DNA from: JBPBPI01 sp050954885
Lineage (GTDB): Bacteria; Pseudomonadota; Alphaproteobacteria; Caedimonadales; Caedimonadaceae
Length of the DNA: 58,126 nt
Assembly (NCBI GenBank): GCA_050954885.1
Contig: JBPBPI010000098.1
Coordinates: forward strand, 1 to 58,126
Direction of reading: 5' to 3'
Below are positions 8,520 through 17,650 of this stretch, piece by piece. A program made the position numbers and the translations under genes. Position 1 is the first letter of the stretch, and every line of letters starts with the position of its first letter. The notes under the pieces are model-generated. The model searched no databases and had not been told where the DNA came from. It was given only the letters and a program-made list of their open reading frames with translations.

Positions 8520-8883
8520 AGAAAAGTTTGTTGAAACACATCCTATTGAAACAAATTATAATAATCTAGAACCCGCCAATCAAAGTATAGAACCTGATAT
8601 AACCAAAAAAACTTCTTATGATGTTTTTCTTGAATATTATGCCAAATTTATGATGATTATTGGTACATTAGGTCAAGCTTTTTTCTACATGCAAGCCTAT
8701 AAAATTTTTACGACTAAAAGTGCAGATAACTTATCTTTAGAAGGTTTTCTAATTCCTTGTTTTTCCTTAAGCGCGTGGCTTGTCTACGGTCTTCTCATCC
8801 GCGATAAAGTTGTTATTTTAGCAAATGTTGTGGGTGTAATTGGTGCCGTTTTGGTCGTTGCTGCGATTTTAAAATATAGTTAA
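8506..8883 (+). CDS. SemiSWEET-like sugar transporter
   Basis: 125 residues from ATG 8506 (AAGGA upstream), inside the phrB 3' end. After a ~40-residue polar N-terminus there are three membrane helices (about 47-63, 76-94, 99-122) with the MtN3/SWEET signatures KSADNLSLEGFL, WLVYGLLIRDK and ANVVGVIG. Bacterial SemiSWEETs are ~85-residue three-helix units that dimerise to pass sugars by facilitated diffusion; the N-terminal extension here is unusual. An earlier ATG at 8431 lies deep in phrB and is unlikely. Substrate unknown. Confidence 0.82.
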   Translation: MTQLKEKFVETHPIETNYNNLEPANQSIEPDITKKTSYDVFLEYYAKFMMIIGTLGQAFFYMQAYKIFTTKSADNLSLEGFLIPCFSLSAWLVYGLLIRDKVVILANVVGVIGAVLVVAAILKYS

Positions 8884-8900
8884 ATTATTTTTAGATAATT

Positions 8901-9001
8901 AGGTTTTGTGAAGAAAATTTTGAAGATTTATTTACAAAACCTAATGAACAAAATTTTAAATAGATTTTGAGATATTTCTGAGTAACCTTCACAGAACTTA
9001 T
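8901..9001. repeat. Miniature inverted-repeat element, copy 1 (~101 bp)
   Basis: Begins TAGGTTTTGTGAAG and ends CTTCACAGAACTTA, imperfect inverted ends flanked by or including TA. The first 45 bases also fold into a hairpin (TTAGGTTTTGT paired with ACAAAACCTAA). Internal sequence (ATAGATTTTGAGATATTTC, then TGAGT) matches the element at 17436-17598. No coding capacity. Lies between the SemiSWEET gene and hldD. Confidence 0.65.
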
Positions 9002-9052
9002 ATATTATGGTAATAAAAGTTTTTCAAAAAAATACTTTAGAGATAAAAATTA

Positions 9053-10042
9053 ATGATTGTGGTCACCGGTGGCGCAGGTTTTATTGGCTCAAATTTAGTA
9101 GCCAAACTTGAAGAAAATCAATTAGGTCCAATATTTATTTGTGATAATTTGATGTCAGATGAACGCTGGCAAAATCTTAAACGACGTTCAATCGCTGATT
9201 TTATTGCACCTCAAGATTTTAAATCTTTTCTTGATACGTATGGATCAAAGATCAAAATTATTTATCATATGGGCGCCAACAGCTCGACCACTGAGACAAA
9301 TGTCGATCTGATTATGTCGATGAATTTTAAGTTTTCAAAAATGGTCTTGGAAGCTTGTGCCTTAAATAATATACGTTTGATTTATGCGTCCTCTGCGGCA
9401 ACCTATGGTGATGGATCTTCAGGTTTTAAGGACGGAGACGCCCAAGATCTGCTTGCAAAATATATACCCTTAAATGCATACGGTTGGAGTAAACATCTTT
9501 TTGATCGGTATATATCGTCTTTGCGCAAGACTGGTGCCAAATTACCGCCACAATGTGTCGGCTTAAAATTTTTTAATGTTTATGGACCCAATGAATATCA
9601 TAAGGCAGATATGCGCAGTATTGTCCTTAAATTATTCAATCAAATTTCTGAAGGTAAAACAGCTTGTCTGTTTAAATCTTATCGCAAGAATTATGATGAT
9701 GGAAAACAATTGCGTGATTTTATCTGGATTGAAGATTGCGTCGATCTTATGCTATGGCTTTGCGATCAATCTCAAGTAAATGGTCTTTTTAATGTTGGTA
9801 CAGGCGTCTCTCGCAGCTTTTACGATTTAGCCTCAATCGTCTTTAAAACACTTGGTCAAGAACCAAAGATTGATTTTATTGATATGCCACTCCATCTTCA
9901 GCCAAAGTATCAATACTTTACCCAAGCCGATATGACACAATTGCAGCAAGAAATGGGATATAAAAAACCTTTAACAACATTGGAAGAGGGCGTGAGTTGT
10001 TATATACAAAACTATCTTTTAAAATCAGATCCTTACAGATAA
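9053..10042 (+). CDS. hldD: ADP-L-glycero-D-manno-heptose 6-epimerase
   Basis: 329 residues, the usual length. An extended SDR: the NADP-binding Rossmann loop is GGAGFIGS at residues 6-13, and the catalytic tyrosine and lysine are in YGWSK (about 143-147), with Ser from YASSAATYGDG. The family-specific CDNLMSDERWQNL and LRDFIWIEDCVD segments are present. It makes the L,D-heptose of the lipopolysaccharide inner core, so this bacterium builds an LPS core. Transcribed alone; the MITE-like element sits directly upstream and could carry its promoter. Confidence 0.93.
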   Translation: MIVVTGGAGFIGSNLVAKLEENQLGPIFICDNLMSDERWQNLKRRSIADFIAPQDFKSFLDTYGSKIKIIYHMGANSSTTETNVDLIMSMNFKFSKMVLEACALNNIRLIYASSAATYGDGSSGFKDGDAQDLLAKYIPLNAYGWSKHLFDRYISSLRKTGAKLPPQCVGLKFFNVYGPNEYHKADMRSIVLKLFNQISEGKTACLFKSYRKNYDDGKQLRDFIWIEDCVDLMLWLCDQSQVNGLFNVGTGVSRSFYDLASIVFKTLGQEPKIDFIDMPLHLQPKYQYFTQADMTQLQQEMGYKKPLTTLEEGVSCYIQNYLLKSDPYR

Positions 10043-10074
10043 AAATAAGAAAATAGTTTATTCATAAATATGTT

Positions 10075-10998
10075 TTAAACAGCACGCTTTGGTGTTTGAA
10101 TTTGGGAAAGAGTGCTGTCAACACGGTCAAGTGTGGGCAAACTAGGCTGGGCACCCCGTGTCATACACGCAAGACCGCTGGCAACAGCTGCGCGTTTTAA
10201 AGATTGGTCTAAGCTTAAATTTTGATCAAGACTTGCGGCCAAAACACCTACAAAGGCATCTCCTGCAGCGGTGGTGTCGATGGCTTTAATAGGTAACGCT
10301 TGAACGGTCCATGTTCCTTGAGGACTGGCCGCAAAAGCACCATCTGCACCCAGGGTTACGATGGCTGTGATGCCATATTTGGCAGATATACGGCGTGCCG
10401 CAATAGTCGGTGAAATAACATCAAATCCCAAATTCAGGGCCAAAACAGTGGCTTCAATTTGATTCATCACTAAAACAGATAAAGATTTTAAAATATCATC
10501 AGGCACTTGTCTTGCAGGTGCCAGATTTAAAATAATGCGTGTACCGTGTGCGTGTGCGCGTTGAATTAAAGACCAGTTTTCTTGCGCTGGCACTTCCATT
10601 TGTAAAACCAAAGTGGTTTGATCGCTTAAAAAGTCATCCATAACATGACTAGATTTTGCATCCAAATTGGCACCACTGGCAACAGTGATCATGTTTTCAC
10701 CGCTTTTATCGACACAAATGGTGGCGCATCCGGTTGGTGTGCCTGAAACTTTGATATGATCAGTAATAACGCCTGTTTTTTCAAGAGAATCCTGACAAAT
10801 TTTCCCAAAAGAATCATTACCAACACACCCAAACATATAAACATCTGCCCCCACACGAGCAGCAGCAACCGCTTGATTGGCACCTTTGCCACCGGGATGC
10901 AAACTGTATTCAGGACATAAAACTGTATCTCCTGCACGTGGCATCGTCTCGACAGGTAAAACCATATCAATATTTAGGGATCCAAATACAATAATCAT
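10075..10998 (-). CDS. rbsK: Ribokinase (PfkB family)
   Basis: 307 residues from ATG 10998 (AGGT upstream; TTG at 11004 would add two). PfkB-family motifs: substrate loop GGKGANQAVAAARVGA (about 36-51), VGNDSFGK, and the ATP/catalytic motif DTTAAGDAFVG near residue 250, as in E. coli RbsK. It phosphorylates ribose with ATP to ribose-5-phosphate. No ribose importer is next to it, so it may salvage ribose from nucleosides. Convergent with hldD. Confidence 0.88.
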   Translation of the reverse strand: MIIVFGSLNIDMVLPVETMPRAGDTVLCPEYSLHPGGKGANQAVAAARVGADVYMFGCVGNDSFGKICQDSLEKTGVITDHIKVSGTPTGCATICVDKSGENMITVASGANLDAKSSHVMDDFLSDQTTLVLQMEVPAQENWSLIQRAHAHGTRIILNLAPARQVPDDILKSLSVLVMNQIEATVLALNLGFDVISPTIAARRISAKYGITAIVTLGADGAFAASPQGTWTVQALPIKAIDTTAAGDAFVGVLAASLDQNLSLDQSLKRAAVASGLACMTRGAQPSLPTLDRVDSTLSQIQTPKRAV

Positions 10999-11301
10999 AG
11001 ACAAAAGACCTGTTATTTTAATTCATTGAGCAAGATATTACTTAAATGCATCCCATAAAAAGGTCAACCAAAATCGATGATCAACTTGAAAAAGATTTAT
11101 AAATTATCCATTAATTACAAGGCTTCATGGTGATTAAGTTTATTTAAGTAAATTATGTAAAAACAGATAACATTTTATCACGTTTATTGAAATATAATTA
11201 AAGGTGATTCTATTTCAGATATAAAATTTTCTTTGTTTTTGGTAAAAATATGATAGCGTAAATTTTGTTTTTTAAATACCAAACGACAGTGTAAAATTTT
11301 G
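10999..11301. other. AT-rich intergenic stretch between divergent rbsK and pcm
   Basis: About 300 bases with no ORF I can support. It lies between divergent genes, so it must hold promoters in both directions, but the AT-richness gives many near-matches and I cannot choose one. Confidence 0.4.
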
Positions 11302-11961
11302 ATGACAAATTATGATCAGACACGCCAAAATATGATTTTGAGTCAAATTTTGCCTCATAAAATTGCATGCCCAAAATTGATCAAAGCCATGTCGGTACTG
11401 CCGCGCGAGAAATTTGTGTCTCAGCTTCAAACATCACTTTGTTATGGAGATCAAACAATTGAGGTGTTTAAAAATCGTTATCTTTTGGCACCCATGATCT
11501 TTGCAAAACTTTTACAAGAAGCCAATATTCAAGAGGATGAAGTTGTGCTTGATATTGGTTTTGGCACCGGTTATTCATCGATTGTTCTGAGTTTCCTCGC
11601 CCGTCATGTCACGGGTCTTGATACACATCCCTCTCTTATCACGCGCCTGCAACAATTGATGACAAATTTTAATATAACAAATATTGAAGCCGTCTTTGGG
11701 CCTCTTGACAAAGGTTGGCAAAAGCAAGCTCCTTATGATGTCATTGTAATTGAAGGCGCAATGTGCCATCTGCCCATTGATTTAATTGATCAATTAAAAG
11801 AGGGTGGACGACTTGTTTTGATGAAGAAAAAAGTAGGTGTTAATTTTTGTCAAGCAACTATCGTCACGAGGCGAGAAAATAGCTGGACAACGATTCATCC
11901 TTTTGAAGCTGCAGCACCGATTTTAGAAGATTTTCAAAGACCTTGCGAGTTTCAGCTATGA
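11302..11961 (+). CDS. pcm: Protein-L-isoaspartate O-methyltransferase
   Basis: 219 residues from ATG 11302 (TTG at 11299 is an alternative). SAM-binding motif VVLDIGFGTGYSSIVLSFL lies near residues 78-96, preceded by a PCMT-type helix with LLAPMIFAKLLQEA, where classic enzymes have S-x-P. PCMT methylates isoaspartyl residues to start repair of aged proteins. This tolC-linked subfamily is common in Alphaproteobacteria and may have another substrate. The stop overlaps the next start (ATGA). First gene of a pcm, rhodanese, tolC, popZ run. Confidence 0.85.
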   Translation: MTNYDQTRQNMILSQILPHKIACPKLIKAMSVLPREKFVSQLQTSLCYGDQTIEVFKNRYLLAPMIFAKLLQEANIQEDEVVLDIGFGTGYSSIVLSFLARHVTGLDTHPSLITRLQQLMTNFNITNIEAVFGPLDKGWQKQAPYDVIVIEGAMCHLPIDLIDQLKEGGRLVLMKKKVGVNFCQATIVTRRENSWTTIHPFEAAAPILEDFQRPCEFQL

Positions 11962-12311
11962 TATTTGCACAAGAAATTAATTTTCCGAACAATATTTTTG
12001 AGATATCTATTGAAGATTACCAGCAGAAATTTTCAGATTCTGAAAGTCATCAACTTTTAGATGTGCGGGAGCCTTGGGAAATTGAGATCGCCCATCTTCA
12101 AAATTATATCTCTATTCCTTTAGGATCTCTTGAAAATAAGCAAGATCAGCTTTCCCAAGATAAATGGATTGTGGTGTATTGTCATCATGGCATCCGAAGT
12201 TTGCGTGCATGTCATTTGCTAAGAGCAAAAGGTTTTGATAAAGTATTAAGCTTAAAAGGGGGAATTCATCGGTGGTCACACATAATTGACCCCAATGTCT
12301 CCATTTATTAG
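11958..12311 (+). CDS. Rhodanese-like sulfurtransferase
   Basis: 117 residues from ATG 11958, which overlaps the pcm stop by four bases (ATGA), so translation is probably coupled. A single rhodanese domain: LLDVREPWEIEIAHL and the active-site loop CHHGIRS with the catalytic Cys, followed by the LKGGIHRWS C-terminal motif. It probably transfers sulfane sulfur or acts as a persulfide carrier in the cytoplasm. No signal peptide. Placement between pcm and tolC recurs in related genomes, but the functional link is unknown. Confidence 0.87.
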   Translation: MIFAQEINFPNNIFEISIEDYQQKFSDSESHQLLDVREPWEIEIAHLQNYISIPLGSLENKQDQLSQDKWIVVYCHHGIRSLRACHLLRAKGFDKVLSLKGGIHRWSHIIDPNVSIY

Positions 12312-12326
12312 AAAGAAAGATATGTT

Positions 12327-13961
12327 ATGACCAAGTTTAAGGTTCTTCTTCATCTCAGCGTTGCTTGCATACTGCTTGAAGGAAGCCCTGTAAGCGCAGC
12401 TAATGACGCGACGTTTGAGACAACTTTACCCAAAAATTCTAAAGCCCGTAAAAGCAAGAATTCTAAAACAGTGGTGAAGAAAAATTCTCAAACAAAGGTT
12501 GTTCAAGTTGCCAAATCAGTGCCTGTCAAACAAGTAGATAAGACACCTGTTTGGCTAAGAATCGATCACACGCGTTTGATTCATCCAAAACGAGATACCA
12601 ATCTTCAACTTGAAAATGCCCATCCTTTCAATAAAGCTTTGGTCGATGCCTATAATTACAATCCTGATATCAAAGCACGTTTGCGTGCTTACTACGCGAC
12701 CTCAGAAAATCTCTCTCAAGCCATTGGTGGTTGGCGTCCCACAATTACAGGCCAAGCCAGTACCGGATATTCTTTGGTAGATGATCAAATAGGTAATGGA
12801 CAAAGAACACGAAAAGGGACTTCTTCATCAAATCCTAAAGCCGCAAGTGTGAATGTCACACAAAATCTTTACAAGGGTGGCACAACGGTTGCCAATACCA
12901 AGGTTGCTGAAAGTCAAATTCGCTCAGCACGCGCTGATTTACAAAATGTTGAACAAAGTACGCTCTTAAAGGCGATTCAAGCTTATACCGATCTTTGGTA
13001 TAACCGCGAGCGCGTTAAAACAATTCAAACCAGCGAAAATTTTTACAAGCAAAGTCTTGATCAAGCCAGAACGCAAGCTGATGTGGGAGAAAGTTCAAGC
13101 ACTGATGTAGCACAAGCGGAATCTAGTTATGAAAAAAGCGTAGCGGACCGATCAGCCGCACAAAGAGATGCTGAAAATAGTCGTGCCACGTATGTACAGG
13201 TAACCGGTGGTGAACCCCCTTTAGACATTAAACTACCTCGCCCCTTAGATGAAACCTATGAGTTTCCAAAATCTTTAGAAGAATTTATTGAAGCTGTTGG
13301 CAAATATAATTTATTAATTATCAAGGCTGACAATGACGCGCAGGCAGCTCAATACACGATTGACGCAACCACAGGGGCCTTACTTCCCAGCGTTGACTTG
13401 CAAGGTAATGCTGGCCGAAACTTGGATACAAACCTACAACGTACCCGCCAAAATACAGTACAAGGATTGGTAAGACTAACCGTACCTTTTTACAATGACG
13501 GCGGAGGCGACTGGTCCAGGCTGCGTCAAGTTGAACAAACGGCTGTGCAGAGAAAATATGAATTAAAATCAGCCCGCAATCAAGCCATCAACGATGCCAA
13601 GCAAGCGTGGGAAAATGTTCAAACCAGTCGGGATCAAATTAAATATTATGATGCGGCGGTCAATGCCGGTAAGATTGGTGTGGAAGGAACCCGTCAAGAA
13701 TACATGGTGGGAGAGCGCACTTTGTTAGACGTTTTGCAAGCCGAATCAAGTCTTGTTGATATTAAATTGAGTGCCTTGAATGCACGACGCGACTTGATTG
13801 TAAACTTGTACAGGCTCCTTTTATTATTAGGTGAATTGACGCCTGAGGCACTTCAATTAGATGTTCAAGCTTACGATATTAACACATATCCTGAAGCTAT
13901 ACGTAATCAATGGATTGGGTTGCAAGATGCCCCTTCCGATTCAAGAGGACTGACACCATGA
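12327..13961 (+). CDS. tolC: TolC family outer-membrane efflux protein
   Basis: 544 residues with a Sec signal peptide (1-24, cut after VSA). After it comes an unusual Lys/Ser-rich linker (about 33-75), then the two OEP repeats: FNKALVDAYNYNPDIKARL with LSQAIGGWRPTITGQAS and, later, QAAQYTIDATTGALLPSVDL, each followed by the strand and coiled-coil pattern. TolC trimers form the outer-membrane duct for type I secretion and RND efflux. AGAAAG precedes ATG 12327. No partner pump is in the window. It could export repeat-rich proteins, but this is not shown. Confidence 0.93.
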   Translation: MTKFKVLLHLSVACILLEGSPVSAANDATFETTLPKNSKARKSKNSKTVVKKNSQTKVVQVAKSVPVKQVDKTPVWLRIDHTRLIHPKRDTNLQLENAHPFNKALVDAYNYNPDIKARLRAYYATSENLSQAIGGWRPTITGQASTGYSLVDDQIGNGQRTRKGTSSSNPKAASVNVTQNLYKGGTTVANTKVAESQIRSARADLQNVEQSTLLKAIQAYTDLWYNRERVKTIQTSENFYKQSLDQARTQADVGESSSTDVAQAESSYEKSVADRSAAQRDAENSRATYVQVTGGEPPLDIKLPRPLDETYEFPKSLEEFIEAVGKYNLLIIKADNDAQAAQYTIDATTGALLPSVDLQGNAGRNLDTNLQRTRQNTVQGLVRLTVPFYNDGGGDWSRLRQVEQTAVQRKYELKSARNQAINDAKQAWENVQTSRDQIKYYDAAVNAGKIGVEGTRQEYMVGERTLLDVLQAESSLVDIKLSALNARRDLIVNLYRLLLLLGELTPEALQLDVQAYDINTYPEAIRNQWIGLQDAPSDSRGLTP

Positions 13962-14725
13962 CCTATCCAGAGTCGCAATCTCAACAAGAATTTAATGATA
14001 TTTTATCTTCAATTCGCGAGAAAATTTTAGAAGAAGAAGTTGAAGGATCCAATTTATCTACAAAAGATTCTGATACTGCTGATCAGGCGCATAGTGAAGT
14101 TCTGGATTTGACAAGATTGGTTCAAGAAGATGGATCTGTGGTTGATCTGCCGTCAAAGGTAGAGACACCGTCGCTGGCGTCGGAAAAAAATGAAGCTCAT
14201 TTTGAGGGAGCTGAAATATTACCTGAGTTAACAGATTTTAAATCAGAGCCATTTCTACCGTCATTAAAGCAAGAGGATAACATGCACCCTAATGAAGAAT
14301 TTGATGTTAATACTTTCGATCATCAAACAAATAAATCTGATGAAGATAGAGCAGTATCTTCCGTGACAGCTTCTCAACCTCAAGTACAATCGCCGTCTGT
14401 AAAGAACTTTTCTAATTTTGTCGCTGATGCAAATCAAGCGTCCTTTGAAGAAAATAATTTTCTATCTGATCATACGCTTCAAGAATCAGCGGCTGCTTTT
14501 GCTGCTCTATCACGTGTCAAGGAAAATCGCATCTCGCAAACAGAGATGGCACCACCAACGGCGGCCACGGTCGCAAATTACACGGTTGATGATCTAATGC
14601 GTGAATTGTTAAGACCTCTTTTAAAAGAATGGCTTGATGCTCATCTTCCTTCATTGGTTAAAAGTTTGGTTTTGGAACAAATTGAAAAAGTGTTGCAACA
14701 ACCAAAAACTGAAAAAGCTGCTTAA
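13958..14725 (+). CDS. popZ: PopZ/DUF2497 polar organising protein
   Basis: 255 residues. ATG 13958 overlaps the tolC stop (ATGA) with AAGAGGA upstream. The N-terminal helix QEFNDILSSIREKILEEE and the C-terminal oligomerisation block (VDDLMRELLRPLLKEWLDA, then HLPSLVKSLVLEQIEKVL) are the two conserved parts of PopZ. Between them is an acidic, disordered stretch, as in Caulobacter PopZ, which forms a polar matrix that anchors ParB and the centromere. Gene order tolC-popZ-valS is typical of Alphaproteobacteria. Confidence 0.88.
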   Translation: MTYPESQSQQEFNDILSSIREKILEEEVEGSNLSTKDSDTADQAHSEVLDLTRLVQEDGSVVDLPSKVETPSLASEKNEAHFEGAEILPELTDFKSEPFLPSLKQEDNMHPNEEFDVNTFDHQTNKSDEDRAVSSVTASQPQVQSPSVKNFSNFVADANQASFEENNFLSDHTLQESAAAFAALSRVKENRISQTEMAPPTAATVANYTVDDLMRELLRPLLKEWLDAHLPSLVKSLVLEQIEKVLQQPKTEKAA

Positions 14726-14731
14726 TCTTTT

Positions 14732-14755
14732 GAGAAACTTTTGAAAAAGTTTCTC
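14732..14755 (+). terminator. Rho-independent terminator after popZ
   Basis: A perfect 10-base stem (GAGAAACTTT and its complement) with a four-base loop, followed by TCTTTTTAAT. It ends the pcm-tolC-popZ transcript 34 bases before valS, so valS probably has its own promoter or depends on readthrough. Confidence 0.85.
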
Positions 14756-14789
14756 TCTTTTTAATACTCATAATAATCATTAAAGAAAC

Positions 14790-17438
14790 ATGCTCGATAA
14801 AACCTTTTTGCCCCAAGACATTGAAGATAAATTTTATGCCCTATGGGAAAGCAGTCATTGTTTTCGCCTGACACAAGATTCTCAAAAAACGCCTTATGTG
14901 ATTATGATGCCACCGCCCAATGTCACCGGCAGTTTGCATATGGGCCATGCTTTAACCTACTCTTTGCAAGATATTTTAATTCGTTATCATCGTATGTTGG
15001 GCCATGATGTCTTGTGGCAGCCGGGCATGGATCATGCGGGTATCGCCACCCAAGCCGTGGTTGAACGGCAAATGGACGCTGAGGGTTTGAAAAGGCAAGA
15101 TTTGGGACGCGATAAATTTTTAGAGCGGGTTTGGCAATGGAAGGCAGAGTCAGGCGGCACTATTTTATCCCAACAACGTCAGTTGGGTTTGTCACCCGAT
15201 TGGGAGCGGGGTCGTTTTACCTTAGACGAAGGTTTAAGTGACGCGGTATGCACGATCTTTGTGCGTCTTTTTCAGGATAAATTAATTTACCGGGCTAAGC
15301 GGTTAGTCAATTGGGATCCAAAACTTCAAACGGCAGTCTCAGATCTTGAAGTTAAACCAACCGATACCAAAGGCAAACTGTATTATTTAAAATATCAAAT
15401 AGAAGATTCATCGGATTTTGTCGTGGTGGCCACCACACGACCCGAAACTTTGTTTGGTGATACAGCAGTCGCCGTTCACCCTGAAGATGCGCGTTATCAA
15501 TTTTTAAAAGGCAAACATTTGATTGTGCCCCTTCAAGGACGTGTCATTCCTGTAATCATGGATGATTATTGTGATCCTGCTAAAGGATCGGGTGCGGTTA
15601 AAATCACGCCTGCTCATGACTTTAACGATTTTGACGTAGGCCAGCGACATCAACTTGAAATGATATCAATTTTTGATGAAAATGCTTGTCTGAATCAAAA
15701 TGTGGTATCAGAGTTTCAGGGTTTTGAGCGATTTAAGGCTCGGGATGCTGTGATTCAAGCCTTAGAAAACCTTAATCTTGTGGAAAAAATTGAAGATATT
15801 CTTCATACGGTTCCTTATGGTGAGAGGTCCAATGCGATTTTAGAGCCTTATTTGACCGATCAATGGTTTGTCGATGCCAAAACGTTGGCACAGCCCGCCT
15901 TGGATGCGGTGAGACAAGGTCGTACACAAATTGTTCCCCAACAATTGGCCGCAACTTATTATCGTTGGTTAGAGAATATTCAACCTTGGTGTATTTCCCG
16001 TCAATTGTGGTGGGGACACCGCATTCCTGCTTGGTACGGACCAGACGGCCAGGTGTTTGTAGCCTTGACTTTAGAAGATGCTCGAGATCAAGCAAAACAA
16101 CATTATGGCAAAGCCGTTGATTTGATCCAAGATGAAGATGTTTTGGATACTTGGTTTTCGTCAGCGTTGTGGCCTTTCTCAACATTGGGGTGGCCTGAGC
16201 AAACGGCGGAATTGGAAAGATATTATCCGACTTCTGTGTTGGTAACCGGTGTCGATATTTTATTCTTTTGGGTGGCCCGCATGATGATGATGGGTTTATA
16301 TGTCATGAAAGAAGTACCGTTCAAAACGGTTTATCTTCATGCCTTGGTGCGCGACCAACAAGGTCAAAAAATGTCAAAATCCAAAGGCAATGTGGTCAAT
16401 CCTTTGACACTCATGGCAACCTATGGCGTGGATGCTTTGCGTTTTTCTATGGCAGCCCTTGCAGCACCTGCTCGTGATGTCAAGTTTTCCATAAGTATAG
16501 TGGAAGGATATCGCAACTTTGCCACCAAACTTTGGAATGCCACACGCTTTTGCCTTCAAAATGGTGCTGTATATCAAAAAGATTTTGATCCTGAGAGTTG
16601 TTCTTTAAGTGTCAACCGATGGATGATCAGCGAAGTGATCGATCTGGCGCACCGCCTTGAAGAGGAGTTGGCGGCTTATCGTTTTAATACAGCAGCATCC
16701 GCCTTGTATCAAACTATTTGGGGTCAGTTCTGTGATTGGTATCTTGAATTTATTAAACCAATTCTTTTGGGCGATGACCTTGAAGCCCAAAAAGAAACAC
16801 GCGCGTGTGCCGCATGGTGTGTGGCTAAACTCATACGTCTTCTGCATCCTTTTATGCCTTTTATCACCGAAGAAATTTGGCAGCACATCGCCCCTGACGC
16901 CTCAGAACTTTTAATCACCTCGTCTTGGCCTTTTCAACATCAATCTTTGGCATCTTGGCAACAAGATCCATCACGACAAGATATTTCTTGGGCCATTGAC
17001 TTGATCACAACAGTGCGTCGTCTGAAGACCAGTTTTAATTTATCCCCCGCTTTAAAATTAACCTTGGGTTGGATTTCAGGCTCCGATCAAACCAGTGAGC
17101 GTTTGATCCAGTATCGTGCGTTGCTTGAGCATCTAGGACGTCTTGAAGCTTTTGAAGAAAATGATGTTGTGCCACAAGGAGCGGTCCAATTTATTTTAGG
17201 AGAGACAACCTTTTATCTGCCATTTGGTGAGTTAATTGACCAAAGCCAAGAGCAAGCACGTTTGCAAAAATTGATTGTTGAGGTTGAAAAAGAACTGCGA
17301 GATCTTCATAACAAACTTGAAAATCAAGAATTTATCAAAAAAGCGCCCGAAGAAATTGTTGAAAAAATTCAGCGTCGTCAGGAAGATGGCAAAAATTCAT
17401 TAAGTCATTATCAACAGGCACTTAAATCATTAAGCTAG
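14790..17438 (+). CDS. valS: Valine--tRNA ligase
   Basis: 882 residues, the normal length. Class I synthetase: the HIGH motif is HMGH in PPPNVTGSLHMGHAL (near residue 51), the KMSKS motif is exact (near 527), and the CP1 editing domain lies between (TTRPETLFGDTAVAVHP). The C-terminal coiled coil (from about 820) is present. It charges tRNA-Val and removes mischarged Thr. The last codons read LKSLS, and the TAG stop is the first three bases of the miniature element at 17436, so the native stop was replaced on insertion. Confidence 0.96.
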   Translation: MLDKTFLPQDIEDKFYALWESSHCFRLTQDSQKTPYVIMMPPPNVTGSLHMGHALTYSLQDILIRYHRMLGHDVLWQPGMDHAGIATQAVVERQMDAEGLKRQDLGRDKFLERVWQWKAESGGTILSQQRQLGLSPDWERGRFTLDEGLSDAVCTIFVRLFQDKLIYRAKRLVNWDPKLQTAVSDLEVKPTDTKGKLYYLKYQIEDSSDFVVVATTRPETLFGDTAVAVHPEDARYQFLKGKHLIVPLQGRVIPVIMDDYCDPAKGSGAVKITPAHDFNDFDVGQRHQLEMISIFDENACLNQNVVSEFQGFERFKARDAVIQALENLNLVEKIEDILHTVPYGERSNAILEPYLTDQWFVDAKTLAQPALDAVRQGRTQIVPQQLAATYYRWLENIQPWCISRQLWWGHRIPAWYGPDGQVFVALTLEDARDQAKQHYGKAVDLIQDEDVLDTWFSSALWPFSTLGWPEQTAELERYYPTSVLVTGVDILFFWVARMMMMGLYVMKEVPFKTVYLHALVRDQQGQKMSKSKGNVVNPLTLMATYGVDALRFSMAALAAPARDVKFSISIVEGYRNFATKLWNATRFCLQNGAVYQKDFDPESCSLSVNRWMISEVIDLAHRLEEELAAYRFNTAASALYQTIWGQFCDWYLEFIKPILLGDDLEAQKETRACAAWCVAKLIRLLHPFMPFITEEIWQHIAPDASELLITSSWPFQHQSLASWQQDPSRQDISWAIDLITTVRRLKTSFNLSPALKLTLGWISGSDQTSERLIQYRALLEHLGRLEAFEENDVVPQGAVQFILGETTFYLPFGELIDQSQEQARLQKLIVEVEKELRDLHNKLENQEFIKKAPEEIVEKIQRRQEDGKNSLSHYQQALKSLS

Positions 17439-17598
17439 GTTCTGTGAAGATTTCTTAAGAAGATAGATTTTAAGATATTTTTAAGTGAGAATTTTCTAAA
17501 TTTTGCAGGAATAGTTATTCATATTTCAAAAATTTTAGAAAGATTTGCAGCTAAAAATAGCCAAAAGATACTTTTTTAAGAAACTTTCACAGAACCTA
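17436..17598. mobile_element. Miniature inverted-repeat element (163 bp) at the valS stop
   Basis: Ends are TAGGTTCTGTGAA and its exact complement TTCACAGAACCTA; the inverted similarity continues as TTTCTTAAGAAGATA against TTTCTTAAAAAAGTA, about 28 bases in all. The outer TA on both sides may be a target duplication. No ORF. Related copies at 8901-9001 and 18983-19013. Its first three bases are the valS stop codon. The TA target would fit a transposase of the IS630/Tc1 or IS427 type, but I cannot assign the family. Confidence 0.8.
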
Positions 17599-17650
17599 AA
17601 CAAGTGAAGAAAAGATCGCTTAATTTAAAGGCAATCTTTTCTTTAAAAAT

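Noticed and set aside
15772..16185. A 137-codon open frame on the minus strand inside valS.
   Set aside because: It lies wholly opposite an essential, well-conserved gene and has no protein family features.
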